Assembly: GCF_013694095.1 (NCBI RefSeq)
Contig: NZ_JACEFB010000001.1
Span: 186,001 to 250,000, forward strand
DNA: 64,000 nt
Reading direction: 5' to 3'
Origin: Thermogemmata fonticola
GTDB taxonomy: Bacteria; Planctomycetota; Planctomycetia; Gemmatales; Gemmataceae
Position 1 is the first letter of the stretch; each line of letters starts with the position of its first letter. The notes below the pieces were generated by a model. That model did no database searches. It was not told the DNA's origin and was given only the letters and a program-made list of their open reading frames with translations. Position numbers and translations under genes: made by a program. Below are positions 30,609-40,673 of this stretch, piece by piece.

Positions 30609-31727
30609 TTATTCCACCGTCGTAGCCAAGTTCTCTATCCAGCCTATCAAGCGGGCTTGTTGAGAGAGACGGGTAGGTAGCCCGATCCAGCGCCGGCTTT
30701 CCGCCGCCTGGGACTGCTCCGCAACAAGCAACGCCGGTGACTCGCCATCCAGATCACGACGCAACTGTGAAGCCAAGTCTTGCTCATCCAGCAGCGCACG
30801 CCAGGCTTCCGGATTAGGACTAAACAGTTTCGCAAGATCGTCCAGTTTTAATTCACTAACGGATGGTTTTTTCGATCCACCCACGAGCAGCTGCTCTAGC
30901 AACGCGAGACCCGGGAATGGCTCGCCAGGGGCAAAAGGGACTCCGTCGGAATTTTCGGGAGGAACTGGACGGGACCAAAGGCGAGAGGTAATTTCCCAGA
31001 CACCAGAACGTAGCGACGCCCAAACTAGGGCAATCACGTCCAGGCGACAGCGGGTGACCAGCACTTCCTCTTTTGCCACTGGAGCGTCTGGCGAAGTGGA
31101 CGACTTGGTAGTGTTGTTTGCAGGCGGTGGCTGTTCGTCACGTAACGGCAAAATCCGCACCGTGGCGGGGCATCCGCGTTTTAGGCCTTCGACCTCAGAC
31201 CATGATGCGATCTCTTGATACCGTTCGGCAAGTTCGCCCTGCAACTTGTGGATATCTAGCTCTACAAGATCGCGCAATCGCATACGTGGTAAGATGGGAA
31301 GGAGGATTTGACGTTCGGGCCAATAGCATACTAGTCGGCGTGTCCGGCGCCAAATCGGCGGGTCATTGTTACCCGTTTCAAACCGCGGAGCACCCTCTGG
31401 GACCCTCCATCTCCCTGCCATGTCGCTGACGACAGCGCCCATTTGCTGGAGATCACTTAGGACAATTTCGACAACTCCGGTGGGGAGGCAGAGTAGGCAA
31501 GCAATCTCGGCGGCGGTAGGTTGTTTGAGGACCGACACTGCTTCCTGAATGAACCCACGCAGGGGATTTTGCGGAGGCTGACCCTTGACGAGAACCGGGG
31601 TTTCATAGAGCACTACCTCAAGAGGCTCAGGGGCAATGGCAAGCACAAGTCGCCCCTTCGTCCCCTGAAGGGTTCCTTCGATCTGTCTAATCAGACGCTC
31701 GACGATTTTCCACCGTTGTGGTTGCAT
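30609..31727 (-). CDS. Winged-helix protein, third gene of candidate defence operon
   Basis: A 372-aa protein I cannot assign to a named family. Residues about 67-112 have a winged-helix pattern (TAAEIACLLCLPTGVVEIVL, then MAGRWRVPEG), suggesting DNA binding. The remainder is mixed alpha/beta with an acidic, proline-rich linker near residues 205-225. There is no signal peptide or membrane helix. The start lies only 3 bp after the helicase stop, so the two are cotranscribed. It may be the regulator or DNA-recognition subunit of the operon. Confidence 0.6.
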   Translation of the reverse strand: MQPQRWKIVERLIRQIEGTLQGTKGRLVLAIAPEPLEVVLYETPVLVKGQPPQNPLRGFIQEAVSVLKQPTAAEIACLLCLPTGVVEIVLSDLQQMGAVVSDMAGRWRVPEGAPRFETGNNDPPIWRRTRRLVCYWPERQILLPILPRMRLRDLVELDIHKLQGELAERYQEIASWSEVEGLKRGCPATVRILPLRDEQPPPANNTTKSSTSPDAPVAKEEVLVTRCRLDVIALVWASLRSGVWEITSRLWSRPVPPENSDGVPFAPGEPFPGLALLEQLLVGGSKKPSVSELKLDDLAKLFSPNPEAWRALLDEQDLASQLRRDLDGESPALLVAEQSQAAESRRWIGLPTRLSQQARLIGWIENLATTVE

Positions 31728-31730
31728 TTC

Positions 31731-34700
31731 TTACCCGCTCCAGCGAGTTTGCCATTTCTGCGGGACCTTCAAAAGACCACCACGTCCGTGTGCGAATACA
31801 AACAGAGCGTGGAGATGATCGCGCGTCTCAGCCTCGTCGCCAGTAACGTCGCTGCGCTTGCGGGCTAGTTCCACAGTGCTTCCATCGGCAATAACAAGGA
31901 GCAGGCAACGCGCTCGCGAGAACGCCACATTAAGCCTTTGACGGTTATCAACGAAGCCTAATCGCCCCTGCGAGTTGCTCCGTGTGCAAGTGAAGATAAT
32001 CAGATCCCGCTCCTGCCCTTGGAAGCTGTCCACAGTCCCGACATGAAGAATGCCCGCACTTAGCAGCTTGTTTAGCTTTTGATCTTTCCGGAGCAGGTCT
32101 CTGATCTTCTCGACTTGCCGGCGGTATGGTGCGATCACCCCAAGGGTGGGGACGCTAGACTCTTTGTCGTCCGCTTTGTCAACTTGGAACTCTGGTAGCT
32201 TGGCAAAAGCACGAAGAATGAACACAGCAAGCTCCTGCTCAAGCGAGTTGACATAACCCGTCCCTAGTCTCTTCTCCTGACGGTCGGGAAGCTGTTGTGT
32301 GTCGAGAACGAGGAGATTCGGACGGTCGGGAAGAAAAGCCGGTCTTGGCATCGTATGGTTGGCTACATGCGGGAAGTCGTGCAGGCGGCCACCGTAGAAC
32401 TGTTGGGAGACGAAAGCAGATATATCAGGATGCATCCGACCCTGGTGGTCGAGGAAAACGTAGCGACCGCTTTTCTCAAACGGCTCTTGCAACTCCTCGA
32501 AAAGCGAGCGAGTGATTACCTTGGGGTCAAGTCCCTCACGTCTCAAGCGTTTCTGCAATTCATCGTCGCTATAGGGTGGTAGCTGCTGGTGGTCACCGAC
32601 CAGCACCCACTTCTCGCCGCGGATCAACGGCACGAGCAAGCGGCGCGCCTCCTCCTTGCCGGCTTCGTCCACAATAACGTAATCGTACACCACGGAACGA
32701 AGCTCGCGGTGGGTGGCACACCCGATAGTGGTTGCACACACCAGATTGGCGTTGGCGATCAGCAGTTCGGAGAAGAATCGGGGGTTTTTCTGCAGAAATT
32801 CCAGCCAACGGCGTAGCAAGCGGACGCATTCCTCAGGACGAGTCCCTTGCGCCCGTAATTGCCGCCAGGCACGGACACGTCCTTCCTGACAGTTGAAATC
32901 TATGGGTAATTCCCGCTCCAGCGCCGGATGACATTCCCATGGACCGAGATTCAGCAATTCTCCATTTTGCAGCGCAAACGACCAGGATACCGCATCGCAA
33001 GCTGCACCATCTTCTAGGATGTCCCAAACCTGGCGATCCCGTCGCAAAGCCTGCCTGAATTTCTCGAGCTTCTTGCCTACTTGTTGTTCTAATTTTTCTC
33101 GGTACTCAGTGTTGAAGCAGTCGAGAGTGAAGCCTCGGAGGTGCTCAGGAATCCGGTGTGTGGAACCGACGCGATAGGGGGCGATACCTAGCTCCATTAC
33201 CAGGTTTGTTCCTCCTCTTGGCGTGACCAAGCGCTCCAGCACGTTGTCCACCGCGACGTGAGTTGGAGCGACGAGCAGCACCTTGAAGCCGGGATTCTTT
33301 CTGTGCATGCGAAAGAGTTGGCGGAGGATTTCGAGAATCACCGTGGTCTTGCCGGTGCCCGGCGGTCCCTGAATCAGCGTCATGTCCGGACCAAAAATGG
33401 CGGCCCGTACCGCCTCCTCCTGTTTTGCGGACAATGGCGTCAAAGGGGGAATCGGCAAGGGCGGCCACGGTGATGTGATCGGGTCGAGCTGCTCGGGGCT
33501 GCTCAGGATGGTCCGGAGGGTGTTCAGCGTCATGTCGTCTAGAGTCAATTCTTCGCCAACGATGCCTCGCTTCTCCGCCTGATTCTGCTGGTCCAGGTCG
33601 AGGAGATCTAGGGCGTTGTCGATGAGTCGCAATTGGGTATCCGGCAGGAATAACCGAATGTTCTCCCGTTCCTTATCCTCCGCTGCTGCACTATCACAGA
33701 CCCGCTCGATCAACGCCAGCCCGCGAGGGGAGTCACAACCGACATTCAAAACAATCTCTCCTACCCCATCCTCGGTGCCTTGGACGGAACGAATGATGAG
33801 CCGGGCGTAATCCTCACCCACTCGCAACTCCAGGGGATATCGATCCCAATGGATGCCCTCCGGATTTAGGCTCACCAGGCCGTCGATCCACTCTTTGACA
33901 GTTTCTTGCTTCTCGGGAATCAGCAAATAGTCTGGGCCCTCACGTTTTAAACAAGTCACACCAACTTCCAGTGTATCACGTTCCAACTCGCACACTTTCC
34001 TCCAACTCGCGATCCGTTTGGACAGCTCGGGAGTTTTGCCGATGAGCCACTCCTCGACGGTTTTGATCCGCGTTGCGATTTCCTGCTGTTGGCCTTGCAG
34101 CACCAGCAACTCGCGGATCAGCTCCGGTGCATTCCCAGCTAGCGGGGTTCGGCCAGGCACGCCTTCCTCCCACCGGGCCACGATCCGAGCAAAGGGCGAT
34201 AACGCTAAATCGGCTTTGCGGGTGCCAATAAGCATCCAATCTGAAATGCCTATCAGAGGTTTCTGGGGTGTCAATCGAATTTGGCACTGCAGCCCTTCCG
34301 GCACCGCGACGAGGACATCGGATTCCTGGCCCGTGACCTCGTAGAGATGGAGGCCACGGGTCATCGCTTGACAAAGCTGTTCAGGTGTGAGTTTGTGTTG
34401 TTGCAACTCCTCCTTGCTTCGCTCGGAGACACACAACCGGATGAAACCGGCATGCAATTCCCGTGGTGACCAAGTGATCCTCCAAGAGTGGTAGGCCCGT
34501 TCGGCGTTGGAGATTTGGACCAGCCAATTCTCACTTCGAACCTCTGTATCATCAGCTTGGGAGGCGGGTAACCAGACCGCGGAGAGCCGACACAGCAAAT
34601 CTACACTATAAGTCTTTCTCTCAAGTGAGGTTAATAGCCAATGTCCGACATCGGTGTTCTCAAAGGATGCTTGGTAGATGTTAAGAAGAATATCATGCGA

Positions 34701-35423
34701 TGGTAAAAATAACTGGAGGCCGGTCTTGCCTGTTTTCCGATGGGTCAACAGCTTGACGACGAAAACCTCTGTGTTACTTGCAAACAGGTCGTCGAGCACC
34801 TCGTCGGAAAAGGCGTCATCCTGCCGCAGTTTTTTAGACACATGCAGCACCTGTGTCCCCGCATCGATCACAGGTGGCTGCCAATTCTTGACGCAATCTT
34901 CGTACTGTTTGTTGATCTCTTTGATTTGGTCTAACAACCTCGTGGCATCACTAGTGAGGTCATCTTTCCTCAGTCCTCGATCGACGTGCCAAATGGCGCG
35001 CAACACAGCCAGCGGATGCCCCTTCGGAGGGCTTGCGTCGACTTTGAGGAGTCGCCAGTCTCTGGGTCCTGGTGGTTCTGGCTCATGGCTCAGGACGATA
35101 CGAAGTCGCCCCTGGTCAATCAGGCCGACTACTTTGCCACCGATGCCTCTGTCGGCTGGCTCTACCCCGACAACTTCCAGCCCTTGGTTGAGGCTAGCCA
35201 CCACACTACGGCGATCTTTCCCAATCTTACGTAGCATCTCCTCCTGATTCTTGAATATGAAGAGCCGGAACGGGCCGACGGACAACAGTGTCAAGGCCGC
35301 TACCCGTTCTTTCCGCAAGCGCTGCAATTCCTCGTACTGGGCGACAATGTCCGACCTTTTGCCACGTAAGAGGTATTGGTACAGGGGCAGATCGCGAAGC
35401 CCAGTCGTAGGCGTGTCGGTCAT
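31731..35423 (-). CDS. SF1 helicase (UPF1/DNA2/NAM7-like) with large N-terminal region
   Basis: A 1230-aa protein. The C-terminal half is an SF1B-type helicase: Walker A QGPPGTGKTT at about residues 683-692, Walker B DEAG at about 922, motif III GDHQQLPPY, motif V/VI VDSFQGQERDLIIF near 1131 and VAFSRAR. The first about 650 residues lack a recognised domain; they may bind nucleic acid or the partner proteins. The last few residues are GGLLKVPQKWQTRWSG. The start overlaps the stop of the TM-FGE gene by ATGA. The helicase family is frequent in defence loci, where it acts on phage nucleic acid; the role here is inference. Confidence 0.85.
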   Translation of the reverse strand: MTDTPTTGLRDLPLYQYLLRGKRSDIVAQYEELQRLRKERVAALTLLSVGPFRLFIFKNQEEMLRKIGKDRRSVVASLNQGLEVVGVEPADRGIGGKVVGLIDQGRLRIVLSHEPEPPGPRDWRLLKVDASPPKGHPLAVLRAIWHVDRGLRKDDLTSDATRLLDQIKEINKQYEDCVKNWQPPVIDAGTQVLHVSKKLRQDDAFSDEVLDDLFASNTEVFVVKLLTHRKTGKTGLQLFLPSHDILLNIYQASFENTDVGHWLLTSLERKTYSVDLLCRLSAVWLPASQADDTEVRSENWLVQISNAERAYHSWRITWSPRELHAGFIRLCVSERSKEELQQHKLTPEQLCQAMTRGLHLYEVTGQESDVLVAVPEGLQCQIRLTPQKPLIGISDWMLIGTRKADLALSPFARIVARWEEGVPGRTPLAGNAPELIRELLVLQGQQQEIATRIKTVEEWLIGKTPELSKRIASWRKVCELERDTLEVGVTCLKREGPDYLLIPEKQETVKEWIDGLVSLNPEGIHWDRYPLELRVGEDYARLIIRSVQGTEDGVGEIVLNVGCDSPRGLALIERVCDSAAAEDKERENIRLFLPDTQLRLIDNALDLLDLDQQNQAEKRGIVGEELTLDDMTLNTLRTILSSPEQLDPITSPWPPLPIPPLTPLSAKQEEAVRAAIFGPDMTLIQGPPGTGKTTVILEILRQLFRMHRKNPGFKVLLVAPTHVAVDNVLERLVTPRGGTNLVMELGIAPYRVGSTHRIPEHLRGFTLDCFNTEYREKLEQQVGKKLEKFRQALRRDRQVWDILEDGAACDAVSWSFALQNGELLNLGPWECHPALERELPIDFNCQEGRVRAWRQLRAQGTRPEECVRLLRRWLEFLQKNPRFFSELLIANANLVCATTIGCATHRELRSVVYDYVIVDEAGKEEARRLLVPLIRGEKWVLVGDHQQLPPYSDDELQKRLRREGLDPKVITRSLFEELQEPFEKSGRYVFLDHQGRMHPDISAFVSQQFYGGRLHDFPHVANHTMPRPAFLPDRPNLLVLDTQQLPDRQEKRLGTGYVNSLEQELAVFILRAFAKLPEFQVDKADDKESSVPTLGVIAPYRRQVEKIRDLLRKDQKLNKLLSAGILHVGTVDSFQGQERDLIIFTCTRSNSQGRLGFVDNRQRLNVAFSRARCLLLVIADGSTVELARKRSDVTGDEAETRDHLHALFVFAHGRGGLLKVPQKWQTRWSG

Positions 35424-37549
35424 GTCAATGGCTCCACCCCAAGGTCAACCGCAACCCGGAATCCTATAGGTGCGGTGAAGGCGCCGGTGATCGGTTCCAT
35501 CCCCACACGGTGAGCCAAATGGTAATCCCTCGGATTGAATTCGGGATTTCGTCCGCGAACGACACGCAAGGTCTCCTCCCAAAACTGCGACGATGGCTCC
35601 ATAACTGGATCGAACACGACCAAATTATTGTCGTAGGCCGAGCTGTTGAATGCGTCCTGAGTCCACTCCAGGATGTGGCAGATGTGGACTCCGTAGGGAG
35701 AGATGCATTCTTCCTTCCAATCTTTGCCTGAAGGGTAACGCCTTTCGTCCACGCTTCCCCTCGCTGCCTTTTCCCATTGGGCTTCGGTTGGCAGATGCCC
35801 TCCCTTGACTGCCCACTGGGCATATGCCTGTGCTGCAAACCACGTCACATGAATGGCATACGGGTGGTCCTGCGGTACATCGTCGGGCAAACCCTGGACC
35901 GGGAAGAATCCACGTTCGACCCGCAGGATACCTCCCTGGTTTTTAACCCATCGCTCAAAGGACTTTTGGGAGACCGGTTCAACATCGATGAGGTAGCTTC
36001 CCAAATGTACTCGCCGTTTTGGAGAGGTTTCTTTGGCATGATCAGCCCCACGGCAAAATGAACCAGCGACGATCAAGACCATGATCGCGCCGTCCGACTT
36101 ACGGCGAAATTGCATTGGCTTGCCCTTGGGTACTGGAAGGCGTTGCATCCCAAGGTCTTCAATGCGGCTTAGCAGCTTCTCCATAAGCTCCGACCGCTTC
36201 TCCATAAGCTCCGACCACAAACGCGCCAGTACGCGGTCGCGGGCTTGCAGGATTCGATCAGTTTGGACGGTGGTAAACCCGGCTTGGACATCGAGACGAC
36301 GGGTTTGTTGATCTAGCATGCGCAAGTCTTCGGGAGTTCCCAACCGCTCAGCAGCGTCACAAGCAGCAATCAACAAGGCTGGACGCTTCGCGGCAATCGA
36401 AAAGACGTATTGGAGATGGTGGCGGAACTGATTGACGCGATCGAGGTCATGGTACGCTCCACGCGATGTCAATGTAGGCTGTTTTCGCAATGACGGATCG
36501 CTGGCCAGCACAGCAGCGACTGCACCGATGGTCTCTGCGAGGCAATAGTCGTATTTCGGGTCAGGTGAGGAGCGATCTAGCTCAACCAGTCGGTTCAGGT
36601 GCTTCAGAAGCCAATCAGCGATAAAGTCGCAGGCTAACGGCTCTGTCTGCCAAGCCTGTAAGCCTCGATCGTTCTCTCCAAACACACGTTCGAGAACCGC
36701 TACCGCCCCTCGGCAACGATTGGGCATGACTGGTCCTAGGTTCCATTCCGTACTAGACAGTTCCACTCGCAGGTAAGGAAGACAGGCAGCTCCAATCCGA
36801 TCTGCCTGCATCAACAGCACCTGTTCGTGGGGTTCGGGTTGCGGGTTATCCGGTGAGGTTCCGCAACGAAACCCATACGGCGAGGGGGGCCTGTCTTCCT
36901 CGGTGAACAGGCTGGCCACATAATTGAGCCGCTGGCTGCCTCGCTCAAACCAGGCCGCGATGAGGGCGAACACGACTCCGGAGTAAATCAGAGACAGTAT
37001 AATACTCACCCACCCTGGCCAAGGCGATTCTTCTTCCCCAACGACTGAACGGAGGAGGGTTGTAAGTGGCGGCAAGGGAGTGGTAATTTGAATCAAACTG
37101 GTCCGAACGGCAGATTCCCAATCTCCGAGCCCCCACGCCGCCAGAGTAACCCCTGTTAGCAGGGCGAACAGAACCACCGACGTGAAGGGGAATTGAAGGA
37201 AGAACTTGAAGTAAGAAACAGGAACCGGTCGTTTCCCGGAACGCAGATCTTCATAAGCCGCCTCGGCCTTGAGGTAGCTCCAGACATAACAAAAACAGAT
37301 AGCCATCAGGAGGGGTAGAAACGATAAAAAGCAGGCGAGGACGACCTCTCCTCTCGAATCAAGCTTTGTTGACGTGTTTGGCAAAGCGAATGTCAAGAGC
37401 AAGGCAGCAAGAAACAACACGATGGCAGTAGCTAAATCGGTCAACAAGCTTCTCTTCAGCCACTGATACTTAGCGCGACGCCACCAGCGGCCTACCGTGC
37501 GACCAAAACGGTTAGAGAAAGTCTCAGGAAAAAGGGCTTGGTTTGGCAT
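35420..37549 (-). CDS. Four-TM protein with C-terminal FGE/sulfatase-modifying-factor-like domain
   Basis: A 709-aa membrane protein. Four hydrophobic helices lie at about residues 39-57, 68-92, 119-140 and 178-199. A helical cytosolic region follows (about 210-480, including a repeated SELMEKRSELMEK segment). The C-terminal about 220 residues have the formylglycine-generating-enzyme-like C-lectin fold: GGHLPTEAQWEKAARG, then HICHILEWTQDAF and a terminal GFRVAVDLG. The catalytic cysteine pattern of true FGE is not evident, so sensing or binding is more likely than sulfatase activation. First gene of a tightly packed operon. FGE-like domains are known in planctomycete conflict systems. Confidence 0.78.
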   Translation of the reverse strand: MPNQALFPETFSNRFGRTVGRWWRRAKYQWLKRSLLTDLATAIVLFLAALLLTFALPNTSTKLDSRGEVVLACFLSFLPLLMAICFCYVWSYLKAEAAYEDLRSGKRPVPVSYFKFFLQFPFTSVVLFALLTGVTLAAWGLGDWESAVRTSLIQITTPLPPLTTLLRSVVGEEESPWPGWVSIILSLIYSGVVFALIAAWFERGSQRLNYVASLFTEEDRPPSPYGFRCGTSPDNPQPEPHEQVLLMQADRIGAACLPYLRVELSSTEWNLGPVMPNRCRGAVAVLERVFGENDRGLQAWQTEPLACDFIADWLLKHLNRLVELDRSSPDPKYDYCLAETIGAVAAVLASDPSLRKQPTLTSRGAYHDLDRVNQFRHHLQYVFSIAAKRPALLIAACDAAERLGTPEDLRMLDQQTRRLDVQAGFTTVQTDRILQARDRVLARLWSELMEKRSELMEKLLSRIEDLGMQRLPVPKGKPMQFRRKSDGAIMVLIVAGSFCRGADHAKETSPKRRVHLGSYLIDVEPVSQKSFERWVKNQGGILRVERGFFPVQGLPDDVPQDHPYAIHVTWFAAQAYAQWAVKGGHLPTEAQWEKAARGSVDERRYPSGKDWKEECISPYGVHICHILEWTQDAFNSSAYDNNLVVFDPVMEPSSQFWEETLRVVRGRNPEFNPRDYHLAHRVGMEPITGAFTAPIGFRVAVDLGVEPLT

Positions 37550-37779
37550 AAGCTAAGCAAACCTCTGCACAACTTATCGCAACTGGATGTTGGTTGGACA
37601 AACCCAATTGTCGCCAAATTGTACTGATACACAATGTCATAAAAGACTAGAATAGGTTGCATAGGAATATAATAGCACCTTCAATGATTCGCTAAGACTG
37701 TGAGAGAGTGTTTCAAAAGTCAAGCGGTTCAACAGTTTCAGCAGGCAGCGGATGCTAGCACAGTCGACCACAGCTTCGC
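37550..37779. other. AT-rich upstream region of the candidate defence operon
   Basis: No gene. It is distinctly AT richer than its surroundings and contains several TATA-like words (such as TATATT near 37666 on the minus strand). It probably holds the operon's promoter and the outer end of the decayed insertion sequence; exact boxes are not assigned. Confidence 0.4.
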
Positions 37780-38390
37780 TGAAAGCCACCGCCTCCTCCT
37801 CATCGCACCCCAAACGGCGTTAGCAACCCAGCCAAGCAAACAGACACTCCACCACCCCACCATGAGGCAGGCTGACCCCGCTTTGCACCCCCCTGCGGTC
37901 GACGCACAAGGTCAAGCCACCAACCCCACTGCACCCGCACGTCACCCACGATGCCCTCGTCTCCACCCTCGGCCCCCATGCCAGGGCAAACTTGCCGCCG
38001 GTGACGTCCGGGATGCCTACGCTGTACACCACGACCACCAGCCACAATCCCAGGGTGCCCACCTCAATACCCCGCTTGCGGGGTCGGGGGATGTCTGGAC
38101 ACTTTGGCGGTCGATGATCCCGGCGCTAGGGCTGGGGAGACGACCAGCCTTTTGGCAGACCTGCCCTACCAGCACAGCGTTGATCGGCTCCTTCAGTCCG
38201 CTGTCCGTCCAGCGACGGAAGTAGCCAGAGACGGTCTGCCCAGGCGGGAAGGCTGTGGGCAAAATTCGCCAAGGGCAGCCGGTGCGGATGACGGAGAAGA
38301 TGGCGTTGACGATGTGGCGTGGTGACCATGTGCGTGGGCGTCGATGTTTGGATGTGGGAGGGATGGGTTGCAGGGTTGGCCATGTGGTAG
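37780..38390 (-). pseudogene. Decayed IS5-family transposase
   Basis: Minus-strand translation gives RHIVNAIFSVIRTGCPWRIL, then FPPGQTVSGYFRRWTDSGL and SAGIIDRQSVQTSP, all hallmarks of the IS5-group DDE transposase N-terminal half. The frame then breaks near 38050 and resumes with TLGLWLVVVVYSVGIPD, with the intervening KKVKGRKRHILVD-type block deleted. Many substitutions and no intact frame, so the element is dead. Terminal inverted repeats were not identified. Confidence 0.75.
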
Positions 38391-38938
38391 ACTTGAGGTG
38401 GGTCGGGTAGGTGGGTTGGACTTTGGGCGTTCTTCTGGCCTACCCGGCCATCCAGGAACTTTCAAAATACTCTCTGAAGGGCTACGACGGAATGAAAGCC
38501 CACGAGAGGACGATCTCACCACGAGAGGTCTACTGCATTCCTGAAGCCCTCGATCGACTGATTGCACCCTACACGGCTTTGGAGAAGCCTGACGAAGTAA
38601 AGAAATCCAAAGCTCTGCGTGCTCAATATTCCACGATCCAGAGGGGGGGGAAGAAACCACAGTAACTTGTGTTCGTGAAGCTAGCTAACAGGTGCAGGCG
38701 GAAGTCGTCGATGATCTCTTCGACCTGCTCTACAAACGCATTATGGATGGAACACCAGGGTCACGCGAATTCGTTTTGCATAGCCAAGTCAATGGCGAAG
38801 TCGTTAGGTTCCCTTAGTCGCGGCCCAGAACCTTGCTACCCACCGATTAGGGCACGATGTCTACCCTCAGCGCAGTCATCTTCGAAAGTGCAAATTATTG
38901 AGCCAGAGCACGATATTTGGTGTATGATAACGCGATGA
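38391..38938 (+). pseudogene. Fragments of unidentified genes
   Basis: Two short open stretches are visible on the plus strand: one ending at about 38665 containing GYDGMKAHERTISPREVYCI, and one at about 38694-38817 reading QAEVVDDLFDLLYKRIMDG and on to a stop. Neither has a ribosome-binding site or a family I recognise. They may be pieces of one gene broken by the adjacent insertion sequence. Confidence 0.3.
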
Positions 38939-38962
38939 ATGAATATTCCAGGAGGCAAGCTC

Positions 38963-39907
38963 ATGGGCAAAGCGCGCATTTCGATCGGGACGTGGGCCTA
39001 TCTGTTCAACCAGAAAGAGCCGACGAATGACTTCCATGTGATCCTGCATCGCTTGCAAAGCCTCGGCTATGACGGCGTGGAGTTGGGGAGTTTCGGGCCG
39101 CATCCGTCTCCGGCATCTCATCCGACCAAAGCCCAACGAGCGCGCCTGAAGCAGGAGATCGCCGATCATGGTTTAGCTCTCTCCGGCATCGCCATTGACC
39201 TCTGGGCCTTCAAGAATCCCGGAACGTCGATCCTGGATGACCCGCCCTCCGCGTACCTGACGGCCTTTCTCGGCTGGTGCAATTTTGCGGCGGATGTGGG
39301 AGCACAGACCATCCGCGTCGATACCGTGGTGGCTCCGGATTACTTCGAGAAGGACCCCGAAGGCCAAAAAATCGGCCGCCAAAAGGGCCTGGAGCGCATC
39401 GCGGCGGTGTGGGACAAAGCGAGCAAAATGGCGGCAGACTTCGGCTTGAACGTGTGCTGGGAGTTCGAGCCAGGCTTCGCTTTCAATAAGCCCTCTGAAA
39501 TCCTGCAACTGGTGGACATGGTCCGCAGCCGGGGGAACAACAACTTCGGCGTCCTGTTCGACACCTGTCATGCGCACATGTGCGCAGCCGTGGGAGCCAA
39601 CCAAGTGGGACCGCGCGAAACCTTGCCTGGAGGCGAACTGGAACTTCTCGAAAAGCTCAAGGGGAAGATCACCCACGTCCACCTCATCGATTCCGACGGT
39701 ACCCTCAACGAGCACAACACCAGCACGCATAATCCCTTCGGTACCGGCCGGCTCAATTTCGACAAACTGCTGCCCGCCTTGCGACAAGCAGGGGTGCCTC
39801 ACGACTGGTGGTGCGTCGATTTGTGTTTCTGGCCTGACGCTTGGAACGTGACGGAACAAAGTAAGAAGTTCCTGGATCAAATGCGGGAAAAATACGCCGC
39901 CGCATGA
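38963..39907 (+). CDS. Sugar phosphate isomerase/epimerase (xylose-isomerase-like TIM barrel)
   Basis: A 314-aa protein of the AP-endonuclease-2/xylose-isomerase-like TIM barrel superfamily, abundant in planctomycetes. The start at 38963 has AGGAGG 7 nt upstream. Barrel-strand motifs are VELGSFG, the metal-binding region VCWEFEPGF (a Glu near 170), VLFDTCHAHM (Asp/His near 200), KITHVHLIDSDG (His near 235), and a distal WWCVDLCF. Divalent metal ligands appear conserved, so an isomerase or epimerase acting on a sugar or inositol derivative is likely; the substrate is not predictable. It stands alone with no pathway neighbours. Confidence 0.8.
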   Translation: MGKARISIGTWAYLFNQKEPTNDFHVILHRLQSLGYDGVELGSFGPHPSPASHPTKAQRARLKQEIADHGLALSGIAIDLWAFKNPGTSILDDPPSAYLTAFLGWCNFAADVGAQTIRVDTVVAPDYFEKDPEGQKIGRQKGLERIAAVWDKASKMAADFGLNVCWEFEPGFAFNKPSEILQLVDMVRSRGNNNFGVLFDTCHAHMCAAVGANQVGPRETLPGGELELLEKLKGKITHVHLIDSDGTLNEHNTSTHNPFGTGRLNFDKLLPALRQAGVPHDWWCVDLCFWPDAWNVTEQSKKFLDQMREKYAAA

Positions 39908-40229
39908 GGAGTACACACACTGCGCGGAATTGGGCCAGCTCCCATCACGGCCCAGATAACTACCCTGGTCCTGGTCGTTCCTTCCCGTTCTCGATAGGAC
40001 GCCACTCACGAGGAAGGCGGCGTTTCCCGGCTTGGCCCGTATTTCCCGGCCTGGCCCGTACACGCCCAAGCCTCATTCTGCTGCACCTGCCCAAATCCGG
40101 CGGCTGACTTGGATTTATTCCGACTCCGAATTATCCCTACCCCCTTGGCCACGCTGGACAATAGCCTGGGAGGAGGAGCCACCGCCCGATACAATAGAGA
40201 AAACGCCCTTCGACTCTGAGGGCTTCATC
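39908..40229. other. Intergenic region with a 19-bp tandem repeat
   Basis: No gene. TTTCCCGGCTTGGCCCGTA at 40023-40041 repeats immediately at 40042-40060 with one difference. The end of the region carries the leader of the gene at 40230. Confidence 0.5.
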
Positions 40230-40673
40230 ATGCAAGACCTGCGGCAATTCGACCGGGATGGCATCCACTTCCGCTATCCAGCAAACTGGAAACTGGAGCT
40301 GGACGAGGACGCCGGCAGCGGAGGCTGGACGGTGACTCTCACCAGTCCGCAGACTGCCTTTGCCCTTTTTGCCCTGCGGCCGGATGCTCACAGTATCGTG
40401 CAACTCGCCGATGAAACCCTGGCGGCGATCCGTTCCGAATATCAGGAATTGGACGCAGAAGATTGTGTCGAAACCGTGGCGGGGCAGATGGCGGTCGGGC
40501 ATGATATTGACTTTGTGACCATCGACACACTCAGCATCTGTCGGACGCGCTGCGTGGATACACCGGCGGGGCCGCTGTTGATCTTGCGTCAGGTCAGCGA
40601 GTACGACCGCCAAAAAAACGAACCCGTCCTCGACGCCATACTCGCTTCCTTGACAGTGGATGACGACGAGTGA
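40230..40673 (+). CDS. Hypothetical protein (DUF1795-like)
   Basis: A 147-aa protein without signal peptide or membrane helix. The pattern RDGIHFRYPANWKLELDED, followed by alternating strands and a final EPVLDAILASLTV helix, resembles PsbP/DUF1795-type small alpha/beta folds, but this is a loose match. It overlaps the small membrane protein gene by GTGA, so the two are probably cotranscribed. Function unknown. Confidence 0.6.
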   Translation: MQDLRQFDRDGIHFRYPANWKLELDEDAGSGGWTVTLTSPQTAFALFALRPDAHSIVQLADETLAAIRSEYQELDAEDCVETVAGQMAVGHDIDFVTIDTLSICRTRCVDTPAGPLLILRQVSEYDRQKNEPVLDAILASLTVDDDE

